A stretch of DNA of 64,000 bases from Coriolopsis trogii (lineage: Eukaryota > Basidiomycota > Agaricomycetes > Polyporales > Polyporaceae): assembly GCA_020543525.1 (NCBI GenBank), contig JAHYIO010000033.1, forward strand, positions 2,666,001-2,730,000, written 5' to 3'. The position numbers were made by a program, and so were the translations under genes. The notes beneath the pieces are model-generated. The model ran no database searches and was not told the origin of the DNA. It saw nothing but the letters and a program-made list of their open reading frames with translations. This document shows, piece after piece, positions 1 through 11,624 of this stretch; the stretch's first letter is position 1, and the number at the start of each line of letters is the position of its first letter.

Positions 1-50
1 CTTGCTAAGTCAGGCAGCCAACGCAGTGAATGGAACGCCAAATAGCCTAG

Positions 51-1964
51 GGTATGTCTCGTCCACATCCTGGCATGGAGGTCATGCTGAGCCTTCCCAG
101 CCAAACAGCACCAAATACCGCCTCCGCCCCATCTGCTCCGGCACCGGTGCTCGACGCCAATCAGCTCGCGCTCCTACAACAGCTGGCTCAGACAGCCCAG
201 AGGACTCCTCCGCAGTCGTTACCTGTAGCTGCACCTCCGGTGCCACCATTGACTACCTCGCATGCCGTGCCTGTAGTACCACCTGTGCACGGCCCCTCGC
301 AGGCTCAGTCCATGCCATATCGAGATGATTATCATGGTCCTCCAAGTGCGCATGCGCCCGGTAGAGAGTCGAATGGGCAGAACCCGCAGCAGCAGCAATA
401 CGCTGGCCGGTACAACGGTCCACCAGACCGCGGATATCGCGGCGATGACTACGATTACCAGATGCCACACGAGTATGACCGCCACGACCCTCGCCGGGGC
501 GGCGCCTCGAACTCTAGAGGCGGATTCCGTGACCGTGGTGGCTTCGCACGTGGACATGGACGGGGCCGGTGGGAGGACCGCGGTGGGGACCGTAACCAGA
601 ACGACCGCTATCGAGACAGCAGAAGTAGAGACGTGAATTACAACGGCGGCTCGTACGACGCTCCAAATGTCAGGCGAGGCAATCGCTCGCGCAGCCCTCC
701 CGGGCGGTTCCAAGGCGAGGGCGTAGGTGCTGGACGGGGCGCGCGCCCGTACAGTCCCCCACGACGCCCTGCTTTCCGGGACGGGCACGAGCCACAGCAG
801 GGCGCGCGGGACCACAGACATGGGTACGGGCCTGGGCGGGACGCCAACGTCGCGGCTGGCTTTGACGAGTTCGGGCGCGAACTTAGGACGGGCTCTCCTG
901 GCTCTGATGCTGCGTCTGCTTCTGGACAACGACCAAGCAGGCCACGGAGCGACTCCCCACTTCCTAGGTCTACGTCCGTCATGACATCTGACCGCGGCTC
1001 GAGCGCGCCCGAGAGCGGCATGCAGGCGTATACACACGCGCAGTCGTACCAGGGTCACGAAGAAAACGCGTATACGAACGGTGGATACGCTCCTGGCCCA
1101 TCCAGCGCCGAAGCGCCTATCATCTCACCGTCAACGTCGACATCTGCGCATGGTCAGCCGGGTGTCGGACTGGAGGCGTTCGACCGTGCGTCGTTTGACC
1201 CCTCCCAGCCGGCGTCGTGGGACGTGCTCGGGAAGGCGTGGGTGGCGACGCACGGGAGCATGCCGTCGCAGGAAGAGCTGATGCAGTTCGTGTTTGGCAA
1301 CATGCCTCTCCCGGTCCAGACCTCTTCCTCGGGGTCTGACGGAGGAGCTGGTCAGGGTCAGTACGGCTATGATGGTGGAGCGCCGGGTTCACCGCAGGAG
1401 CAGCGGCAGCAATCATTCGGAGAAGGGCAAGGACGTGGGCAGTGGCGGGGCCAAGAGCGGCAGTGGGACTCAAATCGCGGGTACGGGCAGGGGCAAGGGC
1501 AGCAGCAACGAGGAGGATGGAGAGGACGAGGTGGAGGTGGAGATGGTGGTGGTAGGGGATATGGACGAGGGAGGGGCGGAGGAGGCGGTGATCACGGACG
1601 CGGCGGGTTCGGTCGTGGGGGATACGTCCCTAATGGCCCACGTCGTGGGCGCGGACAGAGTCACGAGCAAGGCGGATATGGGCGTGGGGAGTACGGCAAC
1701 CACCGCGGCGGGTACGGTGCGGGTGGCAGGGGGTACGATGACTATCGAGACACAGACGCTGTCACGCTCGTCGCTGGAGACGGCGATGACCACGCGTGGC
1801 AAGACCAATCCCAGGGACAGCATGCACCCCCGACACAGTGGGATCCAGCTGGCGCCATGTTGCAGGACGATATGGGACATGGGGAGGAAGGTAACGGCGG
1901 GGGCGCGGGAGGGAGGATGCAGAAGGTTGACGATAAGTGGGTGTTCGTCCGAGGCACCGTCTAA
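51..1964 (+). CDS. 3' part of an RGG-rich RNA-binding-type protein (5' end outside window)
   Basis: About 637 codons are visible, starting after a likely intron acceptor (tag ending at position 50) and ending at a TAA. The first ATG (54) directly follows that acceptor, so it is probably internal. The protein is low in complexity: a Pro/Gln-rich start, then Arg-Ser and Arg-Gly-Gly stretches, an SR/SP-rich middle and long Gly-Arg runs near the C-terminus. A short ordered-looking island (FDPSQPASWDVLGKAW then SQEELMQFVF, around residues 383-420) interrupts it. RGG boxes usually bind RNA or mediate condensation. The layout is reminiscent of the tails of CID/RRM proteins such as Nrd1/Seb1, but no CID or RRM lies in the visible part, so that identity is only a suggestion. 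Confidence 0.6.
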   Translation, partial: GMSRPHPGMEVMLSLPSQTAPNTASAPSAPAPVLDANQLALLQQLAQTAQRTPPQSLPVAAPPVPPLTTSHAVPVVPPVHGPSQAQSMPYRDDYHGPPSAHAPGRESNGQNPQQQQYAGRYNGPPDRGYRGDDYDYQMPHEYDRHDPRRGGASNSRGGFRDRGGFARGHGRGRWEDRGGDRNQNDRYRDSRSRDVNYNGGSYDAPNVRRGNRSRSPPGRFQGEGVGAGRGARPYSPPRRPAFRDGHEPQQGARDHRHGYGPGRDANVAAGFDEFGRELRTGSPGSDAASASGQRPSRPRSDSPLPRSTSVMTSDRGSSAPESGMQAYTHAQSYQGHEENAYTNGGYAPGPSSAEAPIISPSTSTSAHGQPGVGLEAFDRASFDPSQPASWDVLGKAWVATHGSMPSQEELMQFVFGNMPLPVQTSSSGSDGGAGQGQYGYDGGAPGSPQEQRQQSFGEGQGRGQWRGQERQWDSNRGYGQGQGQQQRGGWRGRGGGGDGGGRGYGRGRGGGGGDHGRGGFGRGGYVPNGPRRGRGQSHEQGGYGRGEYGNHRGGYGAGGRGYDDYRDTDAVTLVAGDGDDHAWQDQSQGQHAPPTQWDPAGAMLQDDMGHGEEGNGGGAGGRMQKVDDKWVFVRGTV

Positions 1965-2123
1965 GTTTCGTCGGAGAGCGGACACTTTCTCCGACGATAC
2001 CACTCCCTCTCATTTGTACTATGACATTATTAGCACTTCTTTCCTCGCACCTCGTAGCAAAACTAGTCAAGATCAGTAGGATCACACTCGCGCATACATA
2101 CTCGTAGACAGTTCAGTAACAGA

Positions 2124-3365
2124 TCACACCCTCTGCTCCGCATGCTCATTATCCAAACCCGTCAGCTCATACCCATACCTGTCCGCGTTTCCTGGCCTTG
2201 TCGATCCTCTTCCAGGCTCCGCCCCACCATACACCACCCGCGCTGTGTGAGTTTGGGTGGAGAACGGATTCGGCCAGTAGATGAGATAGCAAATCGTCGC
2301 GGAACCAATACCAATCAGGCTTCCTACGATCACGTCCTCTTTGTGATGCCGCTGAGAGATTTGAGTGAACCTCCGAACAAAATCGTCAAGATGGTACGCA
2401 CATAGTCTTCCATGCGGGAGACGGCCACCCACGTCGCGAATGCGAGTGGAAGAAGGGATAGGGTAAGGCGTGCGAGCTTGCTGTGGAGGAATGCTCCTCC
2501 AGACACTGGCTGCGCCAGACACCAGGCGCCTGTCATTCCCGCAAGCCAGAGGGAGAGAAAGGTCATCCCTGCGAACGCTGTGGACGAGTGGCCCGATGGG
2601 AATGAACGGCGGCCGTCGAGAATACTATGTGCCTTGCTGAGAGGTTCGAGCTCGTGAACACCTGAGGCCTGGGTCATGTAAGCATGCTGATCTTCGACCT
2701 ACCCGGTGCACTTGCGCAAAGCTTCATCCCATTTGCATCGGCTCAAGAAGTCTGGACGCAGTCGACCTGATATTGTGTGGCTCGTGAAATTTTCAGTGAC
2801 AAGAAGGAAGGTTTTGCCACTTGCCCACTCGATTCTTCAGACATTCGGTGACGAGGGCACAGAGACCTCTGTACATTTGCAGTGAGCGTTGTTGCCGTCA
2901 TAAGACCACCCTACATCATAGACGTACCGGCCCGAGTACAACGCAAGGAGACCGTGATGGATTTCAATGGCTGAACGGCGCCACAAGCCGGCTACCAAGG
3001 TAACAGCGATAGGTATGACGAACGCTAACGTCCAGTTCATATCTCCGCTAATCCTGTGAGATCTTTGTTAGCGTGGCCTGGCATCTCGATGAGAAACACT
3101 CAACTGATTATCTCTGTGTTTATGACTTATGAGGTCATCCGTGGGGCTGAAGTCGCGCTCGAATGGCGGCAGTCCCTTGATGATCCAGGCCACGAACCAC
3201 ATGGCTACTGAAGCTGCCCTATATAATCTCTCATTTAAGTTTAGCTCAATGAGACAGAGTGAAGCTAGTGACCTACCAGTCAACCAGGTAAGCACGGTCA
3301 AGGAAGTCAAGGCCATCCCTCCCGAATCGCCCTTCCAGCCACTGCTTCACTGCGAAGGTATTCAT
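2124..3365 (-). CDS. PAP2-family lipid phosphate phosphatase (DPP1/LPP-like)
   Basis: Seven exons: 3365-3277, 3218-3105, 3053-2928, 2868-2825, 2766-2703, 2624-2402, 2351-2124, giving 295 residues. It is an integral-membrane enzyme expected to dephosphorylate phosphatidate, lysophosphatidate or diacylglycerol pyrophosphate. The family's FERDFSPTD..ISH segment is present, and the three catalytic motifs are assembled across exons: GRLRPDF, then GRRSFPSGHSS, then SRMEDYRHHKEDV (the last is split by an intron). Several hydrophobic segments fit the usual six helices. Splicing restores every motif without a gap, which supports the model. The fourth intron (2824-2767) starts with GC, not GT: only a G|GCAAGT donor gives the continuous NRVG-RLRPDF sequence. 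The gene is divergent from the DNA methyltransferase, with start codons about 360 bp apart. Confidence 0.9.
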
Positions 3366-3723
3366 TGCAACAGGACCACCTCCCGAGTTGTGTCCGGGTC
3401 CCAAGGTCTTATACAAGTTATTGATCAGCTGCACACCTACGAGGAGGGAGCCAAACGTCGAACCTTGGGCCTCTCGTCTGCGATGAGAGCTGGCGGATCC
3501 CACACAGGAAATTATGCGCAACCAGAGGCGAAAATACGGACAAACAGGCAGCACGCGATGAGTCACATTTAGTAACGGCGTTACTGGACGTGAGCGTGAC
3601 TCAGCGCGTTGATGGCGTCTTGCATCGCGTCGCCCATTATTCCCTCGTCCACAACCTCCGTCACCTCCCTGCCTCCTGGACATCTCCACCTTCCAACCCC
3701 TATTCTTGCCCTCTCTTCCTGCT
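3366..3723. promoter_or_regulatory. Shared divergent promoter region
   Basis: 358 bp separate the start codons of the PAP2 phosphatase (leftward) and the DNMT5-type gene (rightward), so both promoters and 5' leaders must lie here. C/T-rich runs just before 3724 (around 3660-3720) resemble the pyrimidine tracts near fungal transcription starts. No specific binding site is assigned. Confidence 0.5.
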
Positions 3724-6700
3724 ATGGCACCGGCCTCCAAGTCTGTCAAGGACAAGGGGCAGAAAACCCTAACTTCTTTCTTTGCGAAGCCAAAGAAGTC
3801 GGGAGAGTCCAGCAGACGAGCTGACGAAGATAATGTCGGCGACAAAACAGACGATTACAGGCCTCTGGACGACGCTGGAGACGAACCTGCAGACTCTGAA
3901 GAGGCCGAGGGTGATGGGGAGCTTGCGAAGGGTAATGCCATCGAGAATTCTGACCTTCCGCCTATCCACGACATTCCTTCCATCTTCTCCGACCTTGTCT
4001 CTCGCATCCCACAAATCAAAGGCGTCGCAGAGCATCTCAAGGGTCGGAAAATGCGTGTAGCAACTATGTGTTCTGGCACGGAGTCTCCCCTCTTGGCTCT
4101 CAATCTCATCCAACGTTATATTCTTGAACATTATGACATATCCCTCGATTACGAGCACGTATTTTCCTGCGAGATCGAACCGTTCAAGCAAGCGTACATA
4201 GAAAGGAACTTCCAACCCCCGCTACTCTTCCGAGATGTCTGCGAGCTGGGGGAGGACGAAGCGTGAGTGCATCGCGACCACAAAGGATCACAACACTGAC
4301 GGACCGTTTGAATCAGCACTACGGCCTATGGCGCGCTAGCTCCTGTTCCAGGAGATGTCGATCTTCTGGTCGCTGGAACATCTTGCGTAGACTATTCCAA
4401 TCTCAACAACGAGAAGCAGGATATCGATGCGAATGGGGAGTCCGGTCGGACCTTCCGTGGGATGATGTCCTGGGTCAAGAACCATCGACCGCCCCTTGTC
4501 ATTCTTGAGAACGTGTGCGGTGCGCCCTGGGATCGCGTCGTCGAGTACTTCGAACGAAATGGGTACAGTGCAAGCCACCTTCGCGTCGACACAAAGACAT
4601 TTTACATCCCTCACACGCGTACACGTGTATATCTCCTCGCCGTGGATCAGAAGGGCTCCGGCATTCCTGACTCGTGGAAGAACATGCTGCAAAAACTGAA
4701 ACGCCCTGCATCGTCTACGCTCGATGCGTTCCTGCTGCCCACAGACGATCCTCGTATCCATCAAGCAAGACAGAAGCTAGCGAGCGAGGCTTCAAAGACG
4801 AGTGGTCCCACTCGGGGTCGGACTGACTGGGGTCGATGTGAGAGCCGTCACCAACGCGCTCGTTTGGAGGAGCAGCTAGGAACGAAACGACCTCTCACAG
4901 CTTGGGAAGAAGGTTGGTTTTCTGTTTTCATCTCTTAGCGAGGGTTTGACAATTCCACACAGGTGGCTTCTGCCACATGCCGGACTTTGCGTGGAACGAT
5001 TGGGGCGTCGGTCAGGTCGAGCGAGTATGGGACCTCATGGATATCAGTCTCCTGCGTTCCGCGAAGAAGGGTGTCGACCCATCGTTCAAGACGTACGTGT
5101 CATGTCCTTCATGTCTGCTGGATGTCGCTCATGCCCGCTGCGCACCAGTCAAGTTTGGAACCTTTCTCAGAACGTGGATCGTTCTACTGGCTCCAGCAAG
5201 CCTGGTATCTGCCCTTGCTTGACGCCCACCATGATTCCATACGTTACCAATCGCGGAGGACCGATGGTTGGAATCGAGGCGCTATCCATGCAAGGTCTTC
5301 CCGTGGATGAGCTTCTGCTTACTCGTGAGACAGAGGATCAGCTTGCAGACTTGGCGGGGAACGCTATGTCTACGACTGTTGTCGGAGCTTGTATCCTCGC
5401 GGCACTCGTCATGGGCAAGAAGCTACTCAAGGAGGGTTCAGACGAGAGGACGTACGAGGAACATCATGAAGACAGGATGATCGAAGATCGGCCCAAGGCT
5501 AAGGACGAGGACGAAGTCATGGAGATTGACCCACCTTCCGAGAACGTCGAGGCGCACATCACAGCAGAGGAGCAGCTGCAGGAGAAGCCGCTTGACCTCG
5601 CCGCGTCCGCATCGCAGTTGTCCCTACAAGGTCTACTTGACGAAGCGCATCGCAGTGCTCGTCTCTGTACATGTGAGGGTAGGAAGGACATGACGGAACG
5701 TAAGCTGAGGCGTTGCGTCGACTGCGACTCGACTTCATGCGAACGCTGTGGTGGACGACCGGAGCACAACTATCACGACATTGACCTCAAGGCGCACCCG
5801 CGTCTCTCCCCATCGACATTCGAGAAGGACTTGAAAGCTATCCTTCCCATGTCCCTCATGGTCTCGAACGTTACCGAAAAGCTTCTCAACAAGCTTGCGG
5901 AGTCAACCGATTTGGACACGTCGGCATCCCGTTGGACGACGTGGCGCGCTGCAGTGATGCACGCTGTCAGCAAGGAGCTGAGGTTCGTCGAACCAAAGCG
6001 ACAGGAGACCTGGTCAGTCGTGTACCAGTCGCCTACTGCCAAGCTCGAGCTTTCGCTGCATCCGCAACAGCCTGAGTGGCGGCTCTTCGCTGTACCAGAG
6101 GAACACGAACCGGCGAATGCTGAGATTCGAAAGGTGCTGGAACTGCCGGTTGGGCGATTTGTCTGCTCCGACGGGCTCTTCTCTGGCGCTTGGCAGTTCG
6201 CGCTGCCATCGGTTGCGAAGGTAGACATCACCATCGAGGGAGGGAGCGAACTCGTCCCGTCTTGGGAGCAGAAGCTCGGCCTGCAAGGGGAGGAGTTCAA
6301 GAACAAGATGGTGCACGCTCAACTCGAGGTGCGAGTGCCCGACCGCCAGCGCGTTCTCTTCGACCGCGATATATCGGGGGTGTACACTCTCATTGACAAG
6401 TGCGGTACGGCGAACTCGGCACTGCACAAGCGTGCGTCCACGAATGAGGATGGTAATCTGCCGCCACTGTACTTGCTGCTAGACCCCACAAGATGCGGCG
6501 AGCCGACAGCAGACTCCTTTGTGTTCTCAACAAGCACGAGGAGGTACGAGTACGGGGAGAGCAGGCCAATTGTAGCCATACTCGACCCGAAGTGGAGGCA
6601 GTCGGATATGGAGGGGAGTCAGACTGTGAAGTGCATTCTCCCCTGCCGATGGGTAGACGCCTCGGACGTGAAGCTGACGGTGAGTTACTATTTTGGAACG

Positions 6701-9700
6701 CTTCGTTCAAATTCCAACTCATATCTTCGCTCTTAGCCTGCCTCTGGCCACGAGGCTGTGTTCGCGACGCCTGGAAAGGACGTTTCTATCGACATCTCGC
6801 AGGACGCCTGCAAGAGCGCAACGGCCCTGCTAGTGTGTCGTGTTCCTCTCGGTGAGCACGCCGGCACCGAGTGGCCTCGTGGTACATGGACAGAGGTCGA
6901 CAAGGTCCACGAACGGTCAACGTTCAGGGCTCTGGCCTGGCTTGTGGAGCGTATTCGTAACATCGACGGACAGTTCAACACTTGGCAGGACGCAACGTGC
7001 GACGGCACGCACGCCGAGTGCCACCGGTGCGCGCCAGTCCAGCCGGCTATCCGTTGGACGAAAGTCAAGAAGCGAATTGCTGCCATTGAGGACACCGTCC
7101 AGGCTGGCGAGTATGAGCGCAGTCTGAAGCGTCGCCCCGCGCCCTTCGTCACCCAGCTGAAGCTCGACGAGAATGGGCTCGGTAATGTGCGTATCGGGGT
7201 GAACATCACTTCGCTCATGCATCGTGCGCTGTCCCGTCTCCCAACGAGGGGGCGTACCGAGGCCGCGCAGCTTTCGTGGCGTCTTGATACGGACTTCGCG
7301 CCAGCGGTCAAGATCGACTTGCCAAAGTTCAAGTTGGCCAGTAACAGACGCGACGAAGAGCACGCTCAGCCCCCGAACTTCGCTCTTGACCTTCGTCCGG
7401 AGCAGCTTCGTTCCCTGACATGGATGCTTGCGCAGGAAGCGAAGGATGCTCCTCCTTTCGTCGAGGAAGAGATCTCTGAAGCCATCCTCGAGCCTCTTGG
7501 TTGGCGCGCTGAGGGGCGTGCCCAACGACCTGTGCACGTCCGCGGGGGCGTTCTCGCTGATGAGGTCGGGTACGGCAAGACCGCGATCTCCCTGGGACTT
7601 ATCGACTGCGCTGCCTCGGACGTGGAGAAGGAGTTCAAGAAGTTCAAGAAGATGAAGGGCCACATCGCCACGAAAGCCACCCTCGTTATCGTCCCGCCGC
7701 ATCTGACCCGTCAATGGGAGTCGGAGGTGCGCAAGTTTATCAAGAAGAAGGCGAAGACGAAGATCGTGACGCTTCACACGGCGTCGAACCTGAACTCGCT
7801 CAAGGTCGAGGACGTGATGGAGGCGGACATCGTCATTGTTGCGTCAAACTTGTTCAGGAGTCAGGTATATCAGGACAACTTGGAGGCGTTCGCGGGTGCG
7901 GGCGAGCTTCCGATCCAGGATGGGCGGTTCTTCGACGCTCGCCTGGACATCAGTCTGCAGGGCCTCAAGGAGCAAGTTGAACGGTTGCGAGATGAGAACG
8001 AGGGGCCGTCCGCGGTGATGGAGCAGATCAAGAAGGGGCGCAAGATCGGTAAGTGGTATCCTGTGATCGTACCTTGGTATTCGCGGCTCATATCATGCGC
8101 TGCAGATGAGGCGGCCCAGCTGTTCGTCCCGACCAAACGCCTGAAGGGCAAGGCCTATCGTGAGGTCGCAGAGGACTCCGACGAGAAAGCGACTGAGGAG
8201 AAGAAGCCGAAGATGAAGCAGGTCACGAAGCAGGCGGCTGCAAAGTCCACCAAGACGACCAAGCCGGCTGCCAGTCCGCGAACTGGCTTGACCGTTGAGG
8301 TTGTCATCCCTCTCCCGCCGAAGAAGCGCCGTGCAGCATCCCCTTCGGCATCCAGCGTCGCGACTGCACCACCTACCTCCGAAGCTGAGCCTGACGAAGA
8401 GTCTGATGCACCTCGTGCCCGTCGCGCTGTCAAGCGGAAGGCCATTGTGATATCTGACGACGAGAGCGAGGACGAAGCCCCCCAGAAGAAGACCAAAGGC
8501 AAGGCAGCTCCTAAGAAGCGTCCTGCCAAGCGCTCGAAGACCTCCGACGACTCTGACTACGAGGGCTCTGGGTCCGAAGCCAGCGTGTCAGATGATGAAG
8601 ACTTCGGAACGGAGACCGTGGACGAGTCCGATGACGGGTCTGAGGACGAGAAGCCAATGAAGAAGGGCAAGGCGAAGGCGCCCCCGCAGAAACGCGCTCC
8701 GGCTAAGAAGGCCAAGACTGCGACCACGTCAGAATCAGAGGATGCTATGGATGTCGATGAAGACGAGGAGGACATTAAACCAAAGGGTAAGGGCAAGAAG
8801 CAGCCCGCCAAGAAGGGCAAGACGGCGGACAAACCTGCGAAGCCGAAGAAGCGGCGCGAGGACACAGACCCCTGGAAGCTCAACTCAGCAGCAGTACGGA
8901 GGGACTGGACGCAGATGCAGGCGCCACCGCTGGAGATGTTCCACTTTGCGCGCAAGATCGTCGACGAGTACACTTATCTCGACGGCAAGGTGTTGTCGAT
9001 GGTCACGCGCTTGCAGGCGGAGAGGCATTGGGTACTTTCGGGTACTCCGCCTATCCACGACTTTGGTGCGTTGAAGACCATCTCCGCCTTCCTGAACATT
9101 CACCTTGGAATCGACGACGACAACGAGGGTCAGTCAGTTCAAGTAAAGAAGAGGAAGCGTGAGCAGACGGGTGAGCGGCGATCTCACTGGCAGTACTTCA
9201 CAAGCTAACAGGTTTCGCAGCTGTCGAGAAGTTCCACTCCTTCCGTGAGGTGCACAGCTTGGAGTGGCACGCTCATCGTCACCAGCTGGGCCAACGCTTC
9301 TTAGATCAGTTCGTCCGACAGGTCAGTCCTCCACTTTGAGGTTCGTGTCTACTACAGCCTCTCATCCTGCCGCGACAGAACGTTGCAGAGATCGACGAGA
9401 TCCGGTGGAAGCAGGAGATCAAGAAGGTCGTCCTTCCAGCCGCCGAGCGAGCGATCTATCTCGAACTCGAGCATTATCTGCGCGCCATCGACATGACCGT
9501 GAAGCGCGGGAGGAAGAGCGAGAGCGATCGTGAGAAGCGTTTGGCTCAGGCACTTGGCGAGAGCAGGTACGTGCGCTCTGTCGATTATCGACGAATTTGT
9601 GCTCAAGCAATGTTGCAGTACCGCCGAGGAAGCTCTTCTGAAGCGCTGTTCGCACTTCGAGCTTGAGTCTTCGGACAAGGAGAACGCTATGAAGGCTTGC

Positions 9701-10880
9701 GAGATCATCGTGCAAGAGCGCAAGAAACAACTTGAAGACTGCAAGAAGGAGTTGCTCAAAAAGCTCCAAGACGCCCTCAAGATGGAGAAGAAGATCGGCA
9801 AAGTGCCTGACGAGTCGCTCTTCCGCGAGTACGTCCGTGTCACCCGCACGGAAGGTGTCGGCGACAAGGATGCGACGGAGACCGTGCAAGCTCTTCTGGA
9901 TGATGCCGGCATCGCAGGTCCCCTCAAGCCTGTCACGAACAAGATAAGCGACGGGCTGAAGAAGGGCGGCTCCCGCAAGGACGACTCTGACATCCCCAAG
10001 GCCATTAGAGACCTCATGTGGGACCATCGCGAGCAGACGCACGAGATCCGTCGGCTGACGAAGGAGCTTGTCGGCCGCGTTCGCTCGCTCCGGTACTTCA
10101 CGGTGGTTCGTGACCTTCAAAAGCAAGCTGACGTGCCGCCGGTTGTCCACTGCCCTGGCTGCGACCGTGACGAGGTTCCTGTAGAGGAGATCGCTGTCCT
10201 CTCATCCTGCGGACATATGGGCTGCTACAAATGCGTCACCGAGTCCGCCTACCGTGAAGAGTGTGTCTATGCAGCATCTGGAGCTTGCCGAGCTGCTGCG
10301 CGCGCTCTCAACATCGTCGAGGGCAAGACTCTGGGGGTGGATGATGAAGCGCGCGATGGCCGGGGCAAGCATTACGGCTTGAAGCTTGAGAAGGTCATGC
10401 ATCTCATCAAGTGAGCATCATATCGTAGTGTCTTGAGCCAGTCGTATTGACCGTCTACCTAGGCATGAGATTCCGAAAGACGAGCGTGTCCTCATCTTCG
10501 TTCAGTTCCCCGATCTCACGGCCAAGGTGGCTGAGGCTCTCGAAGCCAACAAGATCGCCTTCCTAGAGATCAAAGGCTCTGCAGCCATCAAGAGCAGAAA
10601 TCTCGAGAAGTTTCAGAACGATAGCAAGGAGCGCGTCCTCTTGCTGAACGTTATGGACGAAAGTGCTAGCGGCGCCAACCTAACCTCGGCGAACCACGCG
10701 ATATTCCTCTCACCTCTCCTCGCTCCCAGTCAAGAGGTCTACGACGCATGTGAAACACAGGCGATTGGTCGTCTCCGTCGTTACGGACAGTTGAAAGAGG
10801 TCAACATCTGGCGTTTCTTCAGTATGAATACGATCGATGTGGAGATTTATCAGCAGCGGACCAAGCAAGTACTCGCATAG
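3724..10880 (+). CDS. DNMT5: DNMT5-type DNA cytosine methyltransferase fused to RING and SNF2 ATPase
   Basis: Ten exons: 3724-4262, 4317-4912, 4963-5092, 5149-6679, 6737-8048, 8106-9170, 9221-9321, 9379-9566, 9619-10410, 10463-10880; 2,223 residues. Order: PIP-box-like QKTLTSFF (13-20); C5-methyltransferase with motif I MCSGTESPL (~113), motif IV GTSCVDYS (~200, the catalytic Cys), ENV (~243), HTRTRVY (~279) and GNAMSTTVV (~492); a Cys-rich finger (~595-627); SNF2 motif I LADEVGYGKT (~1205); a Lys/Glu/Ser-rich insert (~1390-1625); DEYTY and SGTP (~1657-1681); a RING finger CPGC..CGHMGCYKC (~2000-2060); and helicase C with an IGRLRRYGQ arginine motif. This architecture is specific to DNMT5, an ATP-dependent maintenance methylase known from fungi and protists. 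The 57-bp intron 8049-8105 is in frame and stop-free. No chromodomain is seen at the N-terminus. Confidence 0.95.
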
Positions 10881-11624
10881 ACGATCATCTCAATTGGCAT
10901 TTCATTCATATACCTCACCCATGTATCGTGCTATCCCATGCTTCATTTGTGTAGTTTTACCCAGGCTCGCATCTTGTATCGTGTACATATCATGTCATGT
11001 GCGTATTTCACTTCCTTGTTCGGCACTTTTCGTCGTATGATATCATATTGTGGCGTAGCGGTCTTAGCGGCAACCCAAACTCAACAGCCACAGCCGCTCT
11101 CGAGCCTGCGCACAGCATATGGTATGTGCTTTGACCACTCGTACATGTTTGTGAATACTGAGCGTAGATTCGGTAGCGGACAGCATTATTGCGAACGCAA
11201 GATGCAGACCGCTGTTCGAGGCAGCATCGAGAGCGGGTGCCTAAGCCGGGCTTGTTCATATGATCAGCGGCTAGTAGAGCGCGCTCGGAAAGGCCAGATC
11301 CGCGGGGTCCACAGGGGTCCGACACAAGTTCAACGTTCGATACACAGTCGGCTGACATTGTTCCGGTGAGCGTCATATGCACGTACTGCGACAGACTGCG
11401 ACACTAGTCCACAAGTCAGCCGCCCCATATAGCTGGGTGCCACTATCATGGCGTTCAGTCCTCTTCCCACCACGACGCTTTGGTTGCACAACGCACCTAC
11501 AACGTCCACCCTCTCTGTATCCACAGTGAGTGCGCATTCTTGTACTCTGACCGTTTGTACTTCATCGGTGGGTTGCACTGCCAGAACCTCCGACTGTGGC
11601 ATGACCACCCCACACCTGGGTCCC
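10881..11624. other. Intergenic; no gene recognised
   Basis: Holds the DNMT5 3' region and the F-box 5' leader. An open frame in phase with the F-box protein runs back to an ATG at 11448, but its product is low-complexity Ser/Thr-rich and unlike an F-box N-terminus. I treat it as leader. Confidence 0.5.

Noticed and set aside
219..1058. Long antisense and alternative-frame ORFs over the first gene (also 1294-2079 and 1470-2003)
   Set aside because: They are by-products of the GC-rich Gly/Arg repeat coding sequence; no motif, no start context, and the sense protein explains the region.
11448..11624. Earlier start for the F-box protein
   Set aside because: Adds a Ser/Thr-rich low-complexity leader ahead of an otherwise typical F-box N-terminus.
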